Source of the DNA: Escallonia rubra | Lineage: Eukaryota; Streptophyta; Magnoliopsida; Escalloniales; Escalloniaceae | NCBI GenBank assembly: GCA_033065855.1 | Contig: JAVXUO010000878.1 | Location: 558,001-622,000 of the forward strand | Reading direction: 5' to 3' | DNA: 64,000 nt | Shown: positions 50,255 to 61,190 of the stretch, in pieces | How positions within the stretch are numbered: position 1 is the first letter of the stretch | Layout of the letters: every line of letters starts with the position of its first letter | Notes under the pieces: generated by a model | Told to the model about the DNA's origin: nothing | What the model saw: the letters and a program-made list of their open reading frames with translations, nothing else | Database searches by the model: none | Position numbers and translations under genes: made by a program

Positions 50255-51221
50255 TGAAAAGTGAATATAAGGCTAGCCTCACGCAAGTTGCGTGAGGCTA
50301 GCAACTAAAACGACGTAGTTTTGATAAAGTTTTGTTAAAACAAATGTAGTCAATTTTTCATTTCTTGTTTTCTCTCTCTCCATTTTCGCTATTTTTCTCC
50401 TTGTTTCCTTCACTCTGTCGTAGGCCATAGCAAGCCACTGCCACCATCACACCCACCATCTCTGCCGTAGACTACCAACCTTCCATTGCCGGCAACCGTC
50501 AACAGCTATTCTTGCAGCAAATAGGTCTTCACCAACCCACTACCTTCATAGTTTCCACCCCCCATGAGCTTCGGGACTGTCGTCAAAATCCAGCCACCAT
50601 CGCCACCATCACACCCACCTTCTCTTAATGCAGACCAGCCACCTTCCATCACAACAGAGACCGCCCACCATCACTACCGCAGAGACTGTCATTCCCCCGC
50701 AGAGAAACGTAACAGAGAGATAGCACAGGCAATGGCTGATTTTCAATATGTGCGTCAAAATCAAGCACTGCGACAGAGGTAAAATACACTTCGCGATGGA
50801 AAAATTGGTGGTGCTGGCACCACCGTTAACGACCATCCTTTGTGATTTCGGTATGAGATTTTGCCAGCACGGGAAGGTTGGGGCGGTGATGGGCAACGGT
50901 AGGCGTGATGGTGACCGACACGGGAAGGTTGGGGCAGTGATGGGCGACGGTGGGTGTGATGGTTGCCGGCGCAGGAAGGTTGGGGCAGTGATGGGCGACG
51001 GTGGGTGTGATGGCGGCCGGCGCAGGAAGATTGGGGCGATGGGTTGCTTCGGCCTGCAACAGAGAGACGGATAGACGGTGAGGGAAAGAAAATCGGGGGA
51101 AGGGGGGAGAGAAAGAGGGAGAGAAATAGGGAAAAAAATACTATTTGTTTTATAAAACTACGTCGTTTTAGCGCTAGCCCCACGTAAGTTGCGTGATGCT
51201 AGCCTTATATTCGCTTTCCCC
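50255..51221. mobile_element. MULE-like element with palindromic TIRs
   Basis: TIRs of about 75-80 bp: left GAAAAGTGAATATAAGGC..., right (inverted) GGGGAAAGCGAATATAAGGC..., each followed by the CTAGC-CTCACGCAA-G-TTGCGTGAG-GCTAG palindrome and AAAACGACGTAGTTTT. The left palindrome (50,272-50,302) is a perfect 15-bp stem with one central base; the right one (51,173-51,203) has decayed slightly. It sits in a TA microsatellite, so the target duplication cannot be read; long TIRs suggest Mutator-like. The interior (50,400-51,070) is gene-like in composition and holds three copies of a 51-bp unit (50,871-51,025). No transposase. Confidence 0.75.
50871..51025. repeat. 51-bp tandem repeat (three copies) inside the MULE-like element
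   Basis: Unit starts GGAAGGTTGGGGCAGTGATG and continues GGCGACGGTGGGTGTGATGG. The period, 17 codons, keeps frames open on both strands (for example a Pro/His/Cys-rich minus-strand ORF), which I do not call a gene. Confidence 0.8.
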
Positions 51222-51284
<63 letters not shown>

Positions 51285-51332
51285 TATATGTATATATATG
51301 TATATATATATATATGTATACACACACACACA
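51222..51332. repeat. (TA)n/(TATG)n/(CA)n microsatellite
   Basis: About 110 bp of TATATG- and TA-type repeats ending in (CA)n, flanking the MULE-like insertion. Gives rise to Tyr/Ile ORFs that are not genes. Confidence 0.9.
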
Positions 51333-52414
51333 TGAACACCCAACAGCAGAGCAGAGTGATGTTACTCTCTTCCCTTCTCTTTTTTTTTTTCTTTTTCCTT
51401 TCCTTAAACCCACTTCACACACCTCATTTTCACACACACCCACACACTTAATATTTGTGATTCATGTACCCACACATCAAACCCATTACACAGGCATGTT
51501 GTATCTCCCTCACAGGCAGTTTCTTCCTTCTCCTTTCCTTTGGTAATGCTCGAGACAGCTTTCTGGAACAAACCGTCCTGTGCTTTGTTTTTGCATAAGT
51601 TTGACAGACACCCTTTTTCCTATTCTCCAAGTGATTGAAGAAATTCCAATGTTTCTGATCTTTTAATTTGGGTCACTAATATTGAAAAATCAACAACTAT
51701 ATCTCTCTCACGATGGTCCTTTTTTTTTTTTTATCTCTTCCGCAGTTCACTGTCATTGATGTAAGAAAGAAAATCATGCAAAGGTAAAATCAAAGAACCC
51801 TTAATTGTTATTTTTCCTTCCCAACTCGCAATCAGAGGTACTAAAATCTTTGGATTCATGAAAATCTATGAAAATAAGGTTCGTCAGAATTATCTAAATA
51901 AGGGATTACGCAAATGCAGCGTGATCAAGATTTTGGGCAACAAGGAACAGAGGATAAAAAGATTAAAGATTTGGGTATGAAACAATAATATTATAGGGAG
52001 AGTTAGAAGCTTTGGAACGTACCCAGAAATCTGAGTGAAGAAATATACACTGCAACATATCTTTGTCTCTCTGTTATGGACCCAAAATTTGAAGCAATCG
52101 TCACCTCAAATGAACTGAGGTACTGAGATTACTTTCTCCTCTTTCTTTCTTTCTTTTGCTGTATGTCTTTCCTTCACGAGCACACACACACACACACACA
52201 GATCTTCTCTTGAAATTTTCTATCTCTCTCTGTTTACTGTTTTCTCTCTCTGTCTCTATTTCTTCTGTAACGGAAAAAGTGTCTCTCTGTATATGTAGCC
52301 GATATCCCACTTAAATCTCTCGATTTTTTTTTTTTCTTTTCGAATCTCCATCAACAGCTGTTGCAAGGTTCATATTTGGACTCATCTTCTTCTTCAGTCG
52401 CCTCTCTACCTTTC

Positions 52415-53298
52415 TGTTGTCCAAGTATAAAGCTTTGTGTATACTTGTGCCTCAAATCAGTTTCGAGCATTTAATGGCATGCAAATATAAAGGTTTCATA
52501 AACAGCAGTAACGTAACCAAAGAAACAAATTATAGATTATAACTCACAAGAAGATTGCAGAACAGCAAAGAAAAAAGGGGTCGAGGCGTGAATTTGATTC
52601 ACTGTCTTTAAGACTTATTCGTCCCGCAACGGTGCTGACGGGTCTCCCAGGATACAACGGCTACGTCTGAAAATAGTAGCACACCAAAATTTCAGACCCG
52701 GCGAACCAAACAATGGTAGAACTCTTTCTTCTTTTCGAACACTAAAAACTGGACAGACTCTTGTACAGAAGAAAATTCGGGATTTTGATCTTTTTAACTT
52801 CTGTGCAACTCTTCACAGCTGGTTGGAAAGGTTACAACTTTTCGGAAAAGAAATTAAATAAATAAAATTTATTTGTCCCAAAAAGAATAAAGCCTGATGG
52901 GCCCAAGCCCAAGCCACGGCCACGGACCGGACCGGGACGGGGCGGGCGGCGCGCGCGTGTGGTGGACCTTGGGTCAACCTAGGTCCTCCCTCCTTACAAA
53001 ACATAGGTACCCCCAAGGGGCCCAACCCTTAGCTCAAGACTAAGCCTTATAAGAAGGTAACATTAATTTTATTTCTTCAATGCTGGATACTCTTTTCCCT
53101 TCAAGTTAAATCACCAACTTCAACTTCAATTTTCTCATTCACCACTCATTTGTTTTAAACTTATGAATATACTATGATCATCTATTCCAATAGAGGATCA
53201 TGAATCAATTTGTTCCTAACCAAAATATGGTTTGGAACCTATTACAAAATTGAGTCAAAGTTGCTTCTCCGTAATGGGTTTAAAACTCAATTCCAACA
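52415..53298 (-). mobile_element. Solo LTR, copia-like, 884 bp, inserted in LTR C
   Basis: Plus strand starts TGTTGTCCAAG and ends CAATTCCAACA (minus strand: TGTTGGAATTG..., the usual look of copia LTR starts). Perfect 5-bp duplication CTTTC at 52,410-52,414 and 53,299-53,303. Contains a GC-rich patch (52,900-52,980). No internal region, so a solo LTR. Fourth level of nesting in this tower. Confidence 0.88.
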
Positions 53299-56200
53299 CT
53301 TTCTGCTTTGTATAACCAGAAATCTCTCTAATTCCTAATATCACTCCCCCAATCACGCACTCTCCGTTCCAGGTGTAACGGAAAAATAAAATCAATCCAC
53401 AATTTTCTTTATTTACTTATTAACACACAATAACTTATAAGCTTCCAAGTCACTACCTCACTTTCTTCAATTTTTCTATTACACCCCACCTCACTACCTT
53501 GCAACTTATGATTATTATAAAATGTCGCTAAAGGTCACATTCAAAACCGCTAGCAATAATTGTCGGTATAGATCCCAATTAATATGACTTATAACAACGT
53601 CGCTAAAGATCCCAAATAATATAACTCACAACCACCGCTGCTAAAGTAATAAGTAAAACTTATAGAATTCACCGCAAAGGAAATCCTAGATGCGAGGTAT
53701 TACATTATCTTCTCCTTAAAGAAATTTCGTCCTCGACATTTGGTGTTCTTTAGATTGCTCTTCTTTATCATATCTGATCCCAAATATCCACCGATAAAAA
53801 ATACCTCAAACATCTACTTTCTTAAATGACGAGCTCCGCCACAGTGTAAATACTATCTATACGATTTAGCACTTCTCCATTTATATCGTTAAGTCGTCGC
53901 TACACCGTAAAGTCTCACCAGACAAGTAATGGTCGCTAATAGTTGCCGATAAAATTCGGTCATGCCAATTGTCATTAGAGACCTAAATCAATATCACTTA
54001 TATTGCATCTGTTTACTTATAATGTATGGTTTTCTATAAAAAAAAAATTCGCTAAGAATCATAATGTTTAGTGTTCACTAATTTGTCGCTAAAGTCCAAT
54101 AAGTGATTAGTTAAAATGTTTACCATAAATCCAGCCTCACATTTTTGGGGTGTTACAGTATATGTCCTTGAGTATGTACCAGTGGGTTTGTGAAGGAAGT
54201 GGGAGATAGAATCGTGGTTGCTCACTGTGTGCATGGGTAAGTGTATATGTAAAGGTATATTGTGTGTTTGAGGTGAGGGAGTGAATGATATGTGGGTTTG
54301 TGCATATCAGTGTTTCTGAGGGTATTTATATATGTGTATAAATGGTTGATGAGGGCATGAATGTATCAAGAAAGAAAAGAGGTAGATGGAAGACCCACTG
54401 CCTCAGCAGTGGGTGTGAGAGTTACAAATGGGTTGGCAAATTTTATATATATTTGTGAGTGGGTAAGGTGTGAAGGTGTGTGTATGTGTGGGTGAGTGTG
54501 CATAATGTGAGTGAGTGGAGATATGTGAACCTGTGTGTTTGGTAATGGGTGTGCCTGAGTGAATGAAACAAAAAGAAGAAAGTGAACTGGGTTTTTGGGT
54601 TCGCAGTAGGTTGTGTGGTAGGTGTAACGGATTAACGTACGTACGTCACGCGCATTAGATAGTGTAGAGTAATTGTTAGTACGTAAAACTTTACAGTATA
54701 ACACGTTAGACTATATTATAATTTCTGGCAAAAGTTTATAATTTTCTGAAATCGTATGTATTTTTAGTATTTTCTATAATTTCAGATTTGTAAAATTCTT
54801 TTGGAGCCTTTAAACCCTGAAAATGTTATGGGAGAAATTAGAGTAATGTCTTTATAGTGTAAATAAGACTCATTTTGAATTTTATGATTTTTGGAGTTGA
54901 TTTTCTATGGTTTCCGTATCGCATTGGTTTTAGCAAAATGAATAATTTTAAAATAATTTTAATGCCTTTTAATTTCTGATTTAAATTTCTATAATTTTTA
55001 TACATATTTTAAAGCTGTTAAAAATTATGGGACTTTATTTTCAGCTAGAAGCAATTTTGGGAATTTATGGGTTTTTATTGCATTTAAAGAAATTATTTTA
55101 ATTCGAAAATATTCAAAACTTCAGAAAATTCATATTTTGACTTTTTATAATGTTTTAAGCTATCAAAGTGTTTTATTGTAATTTATAATGAATTTGAAAT
55201 ATTGTTGCGCATTAAGGAGCGTACGGGATTTTCGGTTAGGTTAGTCATGTGTGCGAACCGTTTTGAGTTGCTCGATTTTGGAGTGAGAGTAAGTACGCTA
55301 TAGGTAGTTGATATTAGGTTTATAATATTGTAGCATAGATTATGTTCTAACATATGGATTGTCAATCTAGGTTTATTCAGAGGTTAATTATTGATCGATG
55401 TTTGGTAGCATTGCTTAGCTTGGACCGAGGTAAGGAATTCTATCCGAACCCCATTTCGTTGTTCTGTTTTCAAATGTTTAAAATAACAGTTTTACAGAAT
55501 ACATTGATTGTTGATTTCTATGATTGTATAAAAATATTTTTTAAAACTGCCCATGAAACCCAAATTTGAGCCATTTAGCGATCGTTTGAAATTATGCTTC
55601 ACACTTATCTGTTTATTGACTCAACCATCGTAAAATATTTTCAATTCTATTTATTGCTTCTCAATATTGACATGAGTTAGTAACCTGGGAGTTATAAGGA
55701 TGGTTTGTATTGTTGGAGTTATAAGGATGGTATGTTGGTTGGGTTAAACTAGTACCTAGATGGACAAGTCAGTATACATATGCATATGTAAATCGTATCG
55801 AGCACTGTCGGGGTGGCTTTGTTATTTTGTACTGCTCGTGTTCAATGTTTCTTGTTTCTCTTTTATTACAACTGAAGTGTTTTGAAATAATTATTGATTC
55901 AAGGAATTGAGTTGATACTCATCCATATATTTATATTGAAATGTTGTGGTTTTCTTTGAAAAACCCTTTTAAAATTATCATTTGATTGTACATAGAAAAT
56001 CGTTTGAATCGTTTTTTTTTTCTCCGTTTTAAAAGTTTTTATTTGGCTTGATTATTTTTTAGGTCTTTGATCGACCTTACTGAGCTCTCCAAAGCTCACT
56101 CTCCTTTGACTTCCTTTCCGTGGGTGATAGCCAGCATTAGGTTGAGGTTGCCAGCACAGATTAGGGCCGAGCGTAAGGAAGTGAATTTAATTTTTAGTAG

Positions 56201-56552
56201 TGATCATTAAGACCCCTGCGCGGGTAAACTTCTCTAGCTTGTTGGTTAGATTTAAATTGATTTGAGGAATTATAATGATTAGAAGCTCTGACAAAGGTTT
56301 TCATAGTTAGTTATTTGAAATCAAGGTTTTTATATCCTTAAGTAGTGATTGTTTTAACGCTCCAGAAAGGTCCGCGTGTTAAAGCTTCGAATTTTCGGGA
56401 TGTTACGGTGCAAGGGCTATGATGGCAGCGGTGATGGTGAGTTGTGGGTGGAAGAGGAAGAGAGAAACAATTGGCAATGGGTGTGTTATGGATGTGTTTG
56501 TGTGCGTATATCAGTGTGTGCGTGTGTTTATATGTGTAAGTGTGTGTATGTA

Positions 56553-57041
56553 TGTAACACCCCAAATTTGTGTTTTCTTTTTAGTTTATTGGAATTCATA
56601 ATTTTGACTATTAATTCGATTAGTTTGGGGTCTTCTAGTGATATTAAAATTTATGGGTAAACTTGGAAGAGAAAAATAATTAAAATTCAAGGGGTTTTTA
56701 AGCAAATCCTCCTTTTTAGGGTTAATATATAAAGGCTAGCTTAATTCCTAGCCGTCACAGAAAAAATTGGTTAGCCCCTTTTACGTGAAACCAGAGAGAG
56801 AAAAGGAGAGAGAAGGAAGCACCTAGGGCAAGAATTTTCAAGGTAAATCTCTAGTCTCTTCTCTATAATTTTAGCTATTCGTTTGGGTGTTTTAAATTGT
56901 GGTTTCGGGTGTGCTTTATAGGAATATTAATGTGTAAGTGCTAGGGTTTGTGTGTGTGTATTATGTGTGTTTCAGAGGGTGAGATATGGGTGTGTTTGAG
57001 AAGAAGGCTGTTATAGAATAGCATAAGAGTGGGTTAAGTTT
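56553..57041 (+). mobile_element. Start of long LTR 'E' (TGTAACACCCC family)
   Basis: Starts TGTAACACCCCAAATTTG at 56,553 after ATGTA, with TATA-like TATATAAAGG (56,727), a GAGAGAGAAAAGG leader and AAGGTAAAT (56,840), then G/T-rich DNA. It is cut by the Tat element at about 57,040. The rest lies beyond the window, if it exists. Confidence 0.6.
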
Positions 57042-57599
57042 TGTCAATATCTCCTTCATTACTGTTGCAGCTAAAAACTGGATCGGGAACCACACCAGAA
57101 AATAGGCCTGCAAAAGAGAACACAAAGTGACCGCCGGGTGGGGTTCCGGCGGATGAACGCTCTAATGCTTAAGTCAGAGATGGCTAACAATGTAGAACTC
57201 TGAGAAGCAGTATGGACACAATGTATATGTGTGTGAAGTTTTCCATACCTGGGGGGTTAGACCCCTTTATATAGTGGCAGGAGGAGAAGCCCTAGTAGGA
57301 CTGGGCTTTGACCAACTCTAATCAGAATCTAAAAGGATCCTAGAGGATCACATGTCTATCTCTGATGAAAGAGTTAGAGTCCTTTTAGGGTTTTACCTAA
57401 TGACTGATATGGCAAGTGCTAAATCAGTCAGCATGGATTACGTCTCGTAACTGCCACATGTAAAGAGCATATTGGAGGCATATTTTTATGATATATCATA
57501 TGCCCCCTGCTTTTACCAGTGTTAATGAAGCGGGTGGAAACACACTTTTTCCACTGGCGATAGCGAAATATGCCGAAACAGAATAAAAACTATTTTTTC

Positions 57600-58230
57600 T
57601 GACATTTCGAGTACCTAAAGACAGTTCTGCTCAGGCAGAGTTCTGCTCGGCCGAGGCAGAGTGCTCGGACAGAATTCTGGTCGGCTAGAATTCTGTTTGG
57701 CCGAAGAGCATTCTGCTCGGGCATAATTCTGCTCGGCCAAAGGGCATTCTGCTCGGGCAGAGTGCTCGGACAAAATTCTACTCGGGCATAATTATGTTCT
57801 GCCAAAGAGCATTCTGCTCAGACAGAGTTCTGCTCGGGCAAAAATCTATTCGGCAAAAGAGCATTCTAATTGGACAGTGTTCGGCCACAATTCTGCTCGG
57901 ACAGAATTCTGTTTGGCCAAAGGGCAGAGTGCTCGGGCATAATTCTGTTCGGCCAAAGGGCATTATGCTCGGGCAGAGTGCTCGGACAGAATTCTGCTCG
58001 GGCAGAATTCGGTTCGGCCAATGGGCATTATGCTCGGGCAGAGTGATTGGACAGAATTCTGTTCGGCCAAAGGATGTTCTGCTCGGACAGAATTCTGCTC
58101 AGGCAAAATTCTGTTCGGCTAAAGTGCGTTCTGCTCGGGTAAGATTCCGCTAGGGCAGAATTCTGTTAGGCCAAAGAGCTTTCTGCTCGAGCAGAGTGCT
58201 CGGACAAGATTCTGCTCGGGCATAATTCTG
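57600..58230. repeat. Short-unit tandem array (CAGAATTCTGCTCGG family) in the Tat element
   Basis: Dozens of imperfect copies of a 15-17 bp unit (G)GCAGAATTCTGCTCGG, with variants TTCGGCCAAAGGGCATT and AGAGTGCTCGGACA. Many contain the palindrome CAGAATTCTG. A small group of the same words returns at 60,880-60,975, on the other side of the accessory ORF. The ORFs read through the array are by-products. Confidence 0.9.
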
Positions 58231-58371
58231 TTCGATTCATTTCCACGTGTCTCTTTTGCCATAAATATTTTGAGCGGGAAATTTTTAAATTTCAAACGTC
58301 TCTCCTCTTTAGCTTGTGACACCTATGGAGTATTTGAACCGTTGGGTTTCCCAAGAAACGGTTACTTGGGT

Positions 58372-58384
58372 TTCTCTGTATAAG
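58372..58384 (+). promoter_or_regulatory. Possible TATA box of the Tat accessory ORF
   Basis: TCTGTATAAGGAGATC lies about 155 bp before the first Met codon (58,533) of the plus-strand accessory ORF, just past the tandem array. Plausible only; orientation fits the ORF. Confidence 0.35.
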
Positions 58385-58532
58385 GAGATCTTTCACTTCA
58401 TTTTTACCACACTCGAATCATTTGGAAGCATTTTTCTCTTCAAGTAAGTCTTTTTTCCTCTCCTCTTTCTGTTCAGCACTTCAAATTTTCGTAGTTTCCT
58501 AAGTTAACAATAGAAAACATATCCGAAACTTC

Positions 58533-60473
58533 AATGTATGTTTCTTCTTCCAAAGAGAATATAGTTATTAGTAGTAATTCATCTTCAAGTTCAGAACGAG
58601 TTCCAACTTCAAGAAGTGAAGCTGGAACTTCAAATCCACAACCTCCGCAACCTTCAACTTCACAACCATTACAACCTTCTTTTTCTCAATCTCCATAGCC
58701 TTCAACTTCTCAACCTTCACATTCTTTGCCTGCCAAGAATTCCTTAGGAGATGTAAAGGATCAAGCCGAGGATATGGCTAATCCTAAGCCTTGGTATACT
58801 GCAGATGAGAAGTCAAATAAGATGTCAACCGAAGATTTGTTGGAGTTGATTCAGAAATATCCTCTTCCCGAAGGTTGGTACGCTAGTCTTTCTGGTTTGC
58901 AAGAACAAGCTAATTATGGTACCAAGTTTGAAACTAGGATTTACGAAGAGCAAGTGAAGTCTGGGTATAGACTTCCCCTTCACCCTTTTGCTCTTCGTTT
59001 CTTCGAGCATTATCGCATGGCTCCCGGGCAGCTTGTTCCAAATGGTTGGAGGAAGTTTGCTGGTCTTATATATTTGGTTCAGACTTTAGGTTACAAACCT
59101 GATGCAACAGATTTTATGAGAGTGTTCTTCGAAATTTGTTTCGTCAAAAGAGTTGCCAACTGCCCGGGATGGTATTACATTCATAGTAGGCAACGACTTC
59201 TGAAGGGAGCCCCCAAAGTCAAATAAAGGTTGGCATTCCAGATACTTCTTCGTTGGCCGCCTGAACAAGGGGGAGCTTCCGTTTGATAGAGACTGGAATC
59301 CAAACTGTAAGGATTTTAAGAACCCAGGCAAGCCCACTCCTAACAACCTAACCAAGCATATCCTTAGCCACATCAAACTCCGAGGAGGGCTTTCTATTAA
59401 CGAACCTCTATCAGAGTAGCAGTTAGAATGGGCGGGGATTATTCCCCGCAGACCTGTTTCAGCGGGGAGATTTGATTCATCCTCTTCCTCCTGCTATCTC
59501 TAGCATGTCTCCTGCTGAGAGTGTTCCTCTAGGTGTGCTTTATGTAGGTTTTTGGTTTCAGTCCTTGTTTCAATGTATATTTATGTATTGATTTTTTTCT
59601 TTGTTGCAGAAATGGCAAGCGGAAGTGGAAAATCACCGCAATGAGGCTTTTTTGGTGTTCTGCAAAAAGCCAAGGGAAAGAGAAAAGAGAAGCAGCCAAG
59701 CGTAGAGTTGCCCCCCGCTCCAAAGAAGACAAGAGTTACTCCTCCTGATCGCTCTCTGCTTATTGTAGAAAAAGTGTCTATCGACGAGGATCCCATCTTC
59801 CGTCCCCAATGGACCCTCAGGTGCGATGACATCGGTATGCCGGACAGTCAGATATCAGAGCAGCATCTAGTTCACAGAGTTCTTCCTTGGGACAAAAAGG
59901 TTTTCCAAAACTAGACCCACGCGCCTTTGGCCTGTTCTTTTGCTCAGGCTGTGTACACGGTAATGTTCTTCCTTCTGACTGATCTTCTGTTTCTTCCTCC
60001 CACCTTCATTCAACTTATCGTTCCAATCTTTATTTCAGATGTATGCTAGTGGGTCTGCAATGCTTTCTCGCTTTGAGATGACGAGGCATGTGGCAGTCGA
60101 GGAGGCTCAGTAGAAGAGGGATGCCATTAAAGAAGCAGAGGAAGCCTCCCGTCGCGCTGAAGAGCTGAGCAATCAAGAGGCAGACTATCTTGCTCAGATT
60201 GTGACTCTAGAGAAGAGACTGGAACGAGCAAAGAGGAAGGCGGCAGAAGAGGTGACGAAGGCTCGAGACCAAGGCATCTGCGACTTTCTTGATGGAAATA
60301 TGGGGGAAGAATGGCTAAAGAAGCGGACAGAGGATGGCTTAGAGATTTATGAGCTGGGCTTCATGAAGGCCAAAGACATATTTTTTGAGCGCTTCCTAGA
60401 CATCCCTTTGGATGACTTCGTTATGCCTGCAGTCGTGTCTCCATCCGGGGAAACAGCTATGCCTCAAAGGTAG
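58533..60473 (+). pseudogene. Accessory ORF of the Tat element (Transposase_28 / 'putative gypsy type transposon' type), antisense to pol
   Basis: From the Met at 58,533 there is a Ser/Pro/Gln-rich leader (SSSSSERVPTSR, TSQP repeats), then the conserved domain about 58,730-59,400 with KYPLPEGWYASLSG, GYRLPLHPFALRFFEHYRMA, PGQLVPNGWRKFAGLIYL and GWHSRYFFVGRL. This is the pattern of PF04195-type proteins found in plant gypsy elements. A later part (about 60,045-60,470) is a charged coiled coil (EASRRAEELSNQEADYLAQI, LERAKRKAAEEVTKARDQ) with a C-terminal segment EIYELGFMKAKDIFFERF. The role of these proteins is not known. Broken; treated here as a fossil. Confidence 0.75.
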
Positions 60474-60699
60474 GAGATGCCGTGGCTTTTCACCCCCCAG
60501 AGGAGGGTCCTTCAGGAGATGCCCCCGAGCCTTTGATTTTTGTATCTAGGCTCTTTATTTTGTTTAGACCAAGTACTTTGATGCCCTTTCAAGGGATTTT
60601 TGTAAAAACTCTATCTTTTATTACTATGTTTTTATCATGGTTTATGATACCATTCACACAATATTGTCTATTTTTACTTTAACTCTAACTCTTTATTCG

Positions 60700-61190
60700 T
60701 CATTTTAAAGAGTTGGTAAAGAAGTCGAGCACCCTTGCTCGGCCTAAATTTTGAAGAAGTAAAAGCTTTGGTGGAGTGAAGATGCCCCCATTAACTTTTA
60801 TTTCTTCACGGACTTAGGTCTGTAGCTAGTCCGTTTGGCCTATTCTTGTATTTTTATAAAAACCAAGGGTTATACACTCTGCTCGAGCAGAGTGTTCGAC
60901 CATCATTATGTTCGGACATAATGTTTTGTCTAAGTTTGGCAGTTTGCTCGGGCAGAGTGTTCGGTGGATATTTTGCTAGGGCAAGAATAATTGGCTAAGT
61001 TTATATTATAACAATGCTTAAAAAATAACTTTATTGCTCAAGCAAAAGATGAAGTTTACATTTGGATTACTTAAGAACCCATTTATTCGAAAAAAAAAAA
61101 ATCATCTAAAGACAATTTCTAAAAAGTTAGGGTTTTGATAAGGTCTGGGCCCTTTATCCCCCCGAAAAAGAAGTGTCCTGCCTCGAGGCA
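60700..61190. other. Non-coding spacer between accessory ORF and integrase end
   Basis: Contains a few words of the CTCGGGCAGAGTG array (60,880-60,975) and AT-rich DNA. No ORF supported. Confidence 0.5.

Larger units (their letters stand above)
48339..54157 (-). mobile_element. Solo LTR 'C', reverse orientation, inserted in LTR B
   Basis: On the plus strand it runs TGTAACACCTTGG...TTTTTGGGGTGTTACA, that is, an LTR of the same family read on the minus strand (its 3' end on the left). Perfect 5-bp duplication GTATA at 48,334-48,338 and 54,158-54,162. The left part mirrors 56.0-56.4 and 55.1-55.8 kb in inverted form (GAGCGACCTTACTGAG, the repeated TTATAAGGATGGT segment). Subtracting the two insertions listed below leaves about 3.95 kb, equal to LTR B. 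No internal domains, so a solo LTR. Confidence 0.92.
46617..56407 (+). mobile_element. Solo LTR 'B', about 3.97 kb of own sequence, inserted in LTR A
   Basis: Starts TGTAACACCCCAAAAC, ends TTTTCGGGATGTTACG. Flanking 5-bp repeats ATGCA (46,612-46,616) and GTGCA (56,408-56,412), one mismatch. Own sequence is 46,617-48,338 plus 54,163-56,407, the middle being LTR C. No gag/pol between, hence a solo LTR. Near the start are TTTAGCGACGAT words, TATA-like AATATAAAC (47,180), an AGAGAGAGA leader and TTCGGTAAGT (47,324), then a long G/T-rich body (47,640-48,338). Confidence 0.88.
45729..56552 (+). mobile_element. Long LTR 'A' (TGTAACACCCC family), outermost of a nest
   Basis: Starts TGTAACACCCCGAACC at 45,729. 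Its own sequence is 45,729-46,616, then resumes after the insertion of LTR B at 56,408-56,552 (GATGGCAGCGGTGATGG..., G/T-rich) before the next LTR (E) begins. Its end is not reached here. Carries several TTTAGCGACGA-like words, a TATA-like AATATGTATGTAG near 46,175 and CGGTAAAT near 46,308. A 37-bp tandem duplication (GCTGCTGAGGAGGGGTTTTC...) is at 46,514-46,589. Confidence 0.65.

Noticed and set aside
51158-51451. Tyr/Ile-repeat ORFs
   Set aside because: Translations of the TATATG microsatellite.
57590-58322. ORFs with repeated EQNALWPSRI and similar words
   Set aside because: By-products of the short-unit tandem array in the Tat element.
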